From positions 124,001-188,000 of the forward strand of contig JAXMFT010000007.1 in NCBI GenBank assembly GCA_046347635.1: 64,000 bases of DNA, written 5' to 3'. The DNA is from JAGVSZ01 sp019137045 (lineage in GTDB: Bacteria > Pseudomonadota > Gammaproteobacteria > Burkholderiales > SG8-39). Shown here piece by piece: positions 61,485 to 64,000 of the stretch. The position numbers were made by a program, and so were the translations under genes. Under the pieces are notes generated by a model that saw only the letters and a list, made by a program, of their open reading frames with translations, searched no databases and had not been told where the DNA came from. Every line of letters begins with the position of its first letter. Positions within the stretch are counted from its first letter, which is position 1.

Positions 61485-63050
61485 ATGTCCGAGCCGCCGC
61501 GCGCCGCACCGGAGGGGCAAGGGGAAGAGGCGCGCCGCTGGGTGCTCGCGGCGTTGATGTGCACGATGATGCTGGCCGCGATGGACACGACCATCGTGTC
61601 CACCGCGATTCCGCAGATCGTGGGCGACCTGGGCGGATTCCGGCTCTTCAGCTGGGTGTTCTCCATCTACCTGCTCGCGCAGACCGTCACGATCCCGGTC
61701 TACGGCAAGCTCTCGGACCAGTTCGGCCGCAAGCCGGTGCTGATCGCCGGGACGGCGCTGTTCCTGGCCGGGTCCGCGGCGTCCTCGCTCGCGTGGAACA
61801 TGCCGGCGCTGATCGCGTTCCGCGGCGTTCAGGGGCTCGGCGCGGGCGCGATCCTGGCGACGGTGACGACGCTCGCGGGCGACCTGTACTCGGTGCGCGA
61901 ACGCGCGACGGTGCAGGGCTGGCTGGCGAGCGTCTGGGGCGTCGCGGCGATCGCCGGGCCGCTGCTGGGCGGCGCGTTCGCCGAGTACGTGTCGTGGCAC
62001 TGGATCTTTCTCGTCAACCTGCCGATCGGCGCGCTGGCGCTCGGGCTGATCGGCGTGTTCCTGCGCGAACGGGTGGTGCGCCGGCGCCTGCGCATCGACT
62101 TCGCCGGCGCCGCGCTGATCCTGGTTGCGGTCGGCACGTTCATCTTCGGGCTGCTCCAGGGCGGGCACGCCTGGCCGTGGCTGTCCGCGCCCGGGATCGC
62201 GGTGTTCGCGCTCGCGGCCGCGCTGACCGCGGCGACGATCTGGGTCGAGCGCCGTGCCCCCGAGCCGGTGATCCCCGGCTGGCTGTGGCGGCGGCGGGTG
62301 CTGGTCGGATCGAACCTCGCGTGCGTCGGAATGGGGCTCGCGCTGATGGCGCCCAACGCCTACCTGCCGACCTTCCTGCAGTCGGTGCAGGGACTAGGCG
62401 CAATCGCCGCGGGCCTCGTGCTGGCGAGCACGAGCATCGGCTGGCCGACCGCGTCGGCGTTGTCGGGGCGGCTGTACATGCGCATCGGTTTCCGTGACGC
62501 CGCGCTGGGCGGTGCCGTGCTCCTCGTGCTCGCCGCGCTGGGGTTCGTGCTGCTGCCCGCGCCGCAGCCGGTGTGGGCGGTGGTGCTGGTCCAGGTCGCG
62601 CTCGGCGCCGGCTTCGGCCTGCTGACGACGCCGCTCATCGTGGGCCTGCAGTCGGTGGTGGGCTGGGAGCGGCGCGGGGTGGTCACGAGCGCCAACATGT
62701 TCGCGCGCTACCTCGGACAGAGCCTCGGGGCGGCGCTGTTCGGCGCGATCTTCAATGGCACGCTCGCGGACCGGCTCGCGGGCGCGCCCGCGTCGCTGCA
62801 AGGCCAGCTGCCGGGAAAGGTCGACGAGGTGATTGAAGTGCTGCACGGCGGCGCGGGCGCTGCGGCCGATGCGTACCTGCGGGAATCCATCGCGCTGGCG
62901 ACGCGCCATCTGTTCGCCGGCATGGCGGTGATCGCAGTGGCGATCTTGGTGGTCCTGTGCACGGTCCCGCGGCGCTTTCCGGTGGCCGCGCCGGGGTCTG
63001 ACCCCGGGACCGCGGATCCGCAGCCGTCGCCGCGTCCCGGCGCCGGTTAG
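61485..63050 (+). CDS. DHA2-type MFS drug efflux transporter
   Basis: 521-residue MFS protein with 14 predicted membrane segments. Helix 1 has LAAMDTTIVSTAIPQIVG, loop 2-3 YGKLSDQFGRKPVL, helix 4 FRGVQGLGAGAILATV and motif C GVAAIAGPLLGG, all typical of DHA2 multidrug exporters (EmrB/QacA-type). A long periplasmic-type loop precedes the last helix (about 435-475). It starts seven bases after the SDR stop. No TetR or MarR regulator is adjacent, which is unusual for drug exporters. Confidence 0.9.
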   Translation: MSEPPRAAPEGQGEEARRWVLAALMCTMMLAAMDTTIVSTAIPQIVGDLGGFRLFSWVFSIYLLAQTVTIPVYGKLSDQFGRKPVLIAGTALFLAGSAASSLAWNMPALIAFRGVQGLGAGAILATVTTLAGDLYSVRERATVQGWLASVWGVAAIAGPLLGGAFAEYVSWHWIFLVNLPIGALALGLIGVFLRERVVRRRLRIDFAGAALILVAVGTFIFGLLQGGHAWPWLSAPGIAVFALAAALTAATIWVERRAPEPVIPGWLWRRRVLVGSNLACVGMGLALMAPNAYLPTFLQSVQGLGAIAAGLVLASTSIGWPTASALSGRLYMRIGFRDAALGGAVLLVLAALGFVLLPAPQPVWAVVLVQVALGAGFGLLTTPLIVGLQSVVGWERRGVVTSANMFARYLGQSLGAALFGAIFNGTLADRLAGAPASLQGQLPGKVDEVIEVLHGGAGAAADAYLRESIALATRHLFAGMAVIAVAILVVLCTVPRRFPVAAPGSDPGTADPQPSPRPGAG

Positions 63051-63072
63051 TGCAGGGGGCCGGCGCGCGCAG

Positions 63073-63765
63073 CTACCGCGCGCCGCGCTTGGTCTTGGCC
63101 TTGCGCTTGGCAGGGGCGGACGGCAGCTCGGTCCGCGCGTAGTACCAGTCGACGTAGTCGTAGCCGGCCTTGGCCCGCGCGTCGGCCTCCGCGACGTTCG
63201 AAGGCGGGGGCACCACCACCTTGTCGCCGGGCTGCCAGCCCTCGGGCGTGGCGACGCCATGCCGGTCGGACGCCTGCATCGCCTGCAGCAGGCGCAGGAA
63301 CTCCTCCACCGAGCGGCCGTTGGTCATGGGGTAGTAGACCATCGCGCGGATCTTCGACTCGGGATCGATGAAGAACGTGGCGCGCACCGTGGAGGTGTCG
63401 CTCGCGCCCGCCTGGATCATGCCGTAGTCGAAGGCGATGCGCATCGACTGGTCCTCGATGACGGGAAACGGGACCTCGATGCCGAATTTCTCGCGGATGT
63501 TGCGCATCCACGCGAGGTGGGAGAAGTTGCTGTCGATGGACAGGCCGAGCAGCTCGCAGCCCAGGGCGCGGAATCGCCCGGCCGCGCGCGCGAAGGCGAC
63601 GAACTCCGACGTGCACACCGGCGTGAAGTCGGCCGGGTGCGAGAACAGGATCAGCCACTTGCCGCGATAGTCCTCGAGGGAGCGCGGGCCGTGGGTGGTC
63701 CGCGCCGCAAAGGCCGGGGCCGGTTCGTTCAGCCGCGGCGGCGCGTTCTTCCAGACGTTGTCCAT
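63073..63765 (-). CDS. Prx6-type (1-Cys) peroxiredoxin
   Basis: 230-residue thiol peroxidase. The peroxidatic Cys51 is in HPADFTPVCTSEF with Thr48 of the T-x-x-C motif; the partner Arg is in the RATFFIDPESKIRAM region. The length and the C-terminal extension (about 165-215, WQPGDKVVVPPPSNVAEA and YDYVDWYYA) are those of the Prx6 class, not of AhpC. A Lys/Arg-rich tail ends the protein. ATG 63765 lies 12 bases after the stop of the upstream thioesterase gene, so the two are probably one transcript. Confidence 0.92.
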   Translation of the reverse strand: MDNVWKNAPPRLNEPAPAFAARTTHGPRSLEDYRGKWLILFSHPADFTPVCTSEFVAFARAAGRFRALGCELLGLSIDSNFSHLAWMRNIREKFGIEVPFPVIEDQSMRIAFDYGMIQAGASDTSTVRATFFIDPESKIRAMVYYPMTNGRSVEEFLRLLQAMQASDRHGVATPEGWQPGDKVVVPPPSNVAEADARAKAGYDYVDWYYARTELPSAPAKRKAKTKRGAR

Positions 63766-63777
63766 CGTAACCTCTAG

Positions 63778-64000
63778 TCAGTCCCTGAACCGCTGCCGGA
63801 TCTCCTCCGGCACCGGCCCCGCCTTCATGCTCTCCGGATCGGCCGGGTCGCGCAGCGCCCACACGCGCAGCTCGTGGCCTTCGACCACCACGCTGCCGCC
63901 GTTGTGCACGCGGTGCCGGGTGAGGAAGAGCTTGCTGCGCCACTCGTCGATCCAGCTCTCGACCACGATGCGGTCGCCGAAGCGCGACGGCCCCAGGAAC
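63778..64000 (-). CDS. Thioesterase-like hotdog protein, 5' end outside window
   Basis: Open minus-strand frame from the window edge to TGA at 63778, 74 residues visible. FLGPSRFGDRIVVESWIDEW and RHRVHNGGSVVVEGHELRVW resemble the C-terminal half of 4-hydroxybenzoyl-CoA thioesterase/YbgC-type hotdog proteins, followed by a short tail with PVPEEIRQRF typical of that group. The catalytic Asp region is outside the window, so the enzyme class is tentative. Just upstream of the peroxiredoxin gene on the same strand. Confidence 0.65.
   Translation of the reverse strand, partial: FLGPSRFGDRIVVESWIDEWRSKLFLTRHRVHNGGSVVVEGHELRVWALRDPADPESMKAGPVPEEIRQRFRD

Overview
The window is a 64 kb chromosomal piece of a very GC-rich bacterium. 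Gene content and order point to a Betaproteobacterium: rimP-nusA-infB-rbfA-truB-rpsO-pnp, queF-dapC-dapD-pilU-dapE-prmB, smc-zipA-ligA, map-glnD divergent from rpsB-tsf-pyrH-frr-uppS-cdsA-dxr-rseP-bamA-skp-lpxD-fabZ-lpxA-lpxB-rnhB, ppsR near ppsA, and smpB-ratA-rnfH-guaB-guaA. Lipid A genes and BamA show a Gram-negative cell. No genus can be assigned from sequence reading alone.

Layout. 0-1 kb: end of scpB and rluB. 1.1-9.6 kb: translation and RNA-decay operon (rimP to pnp) with its own promoter and a hairpin leader. 9.7-10.6 kb: dksA and a tRNA cluster (Pro-UGG, Arg-UCU, His-GUG). 10.6-16.4 kb, minus strand: queuosine (queF) and lysine/diaminopimelate genes, with a type IV pilus retraction-type ATPase inside the operon. 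16.5-26.3 kb: smc, zipA, ligA, galU, a DsrE-like protein, and a purine salvage/deformylase trio. 26.3-29.8 kb, minus strand: map-glnD. 29.8-44.3 kb: a long run for translation, isoprenoid, phospholipid, outer membrane assembly and lipid A genes, opened by a structured rpsB leader. 44.3-47.9 kb: a senB-like selenosugar synthase gene, an rRNA methyltransferase, ppsR and two unknown small proteins. 48.0-55.3 kb: ppsA, smpB, ratA, rnfH, a DUF4124 protein, guaB, guaA. 55.3-59.2 kb: an accessory stretch with unknown secreted proteins, a truncated solute-binding protein gene and two decayed IS3-type remnants flanking a DUF3011 gene. 59.2-64 kb: two DHA2 transporters around an SDR gene, then peroxiredoxin and a partial thioesterase.

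Functionally most of the window is core housekeeping: translation initiation and ribosome maturation, cell-wall and lysine precursors, chromosome segregation and division, envelope biogenesis, GMP synthesis and PEP synthesis. No phage, CRISPR array, defence island or biosynthetic cluster was seen, and no clearly new multi-gene system. The items most worth a second look are the senB-like gene without visible senA/senC partners, the structured rpsB leader, the two unknown small proteins with a nearby perfect palindrome between ppsR and ppsA, an AT-rich rare-codon patch inside smc, and the IS-scarred accessory region. Several starts were moved from the longest reading frame by Shine-Dalgarno position and family alignment (rluB, rimP, pnp, queF, smc, map, tsf, cdsA).
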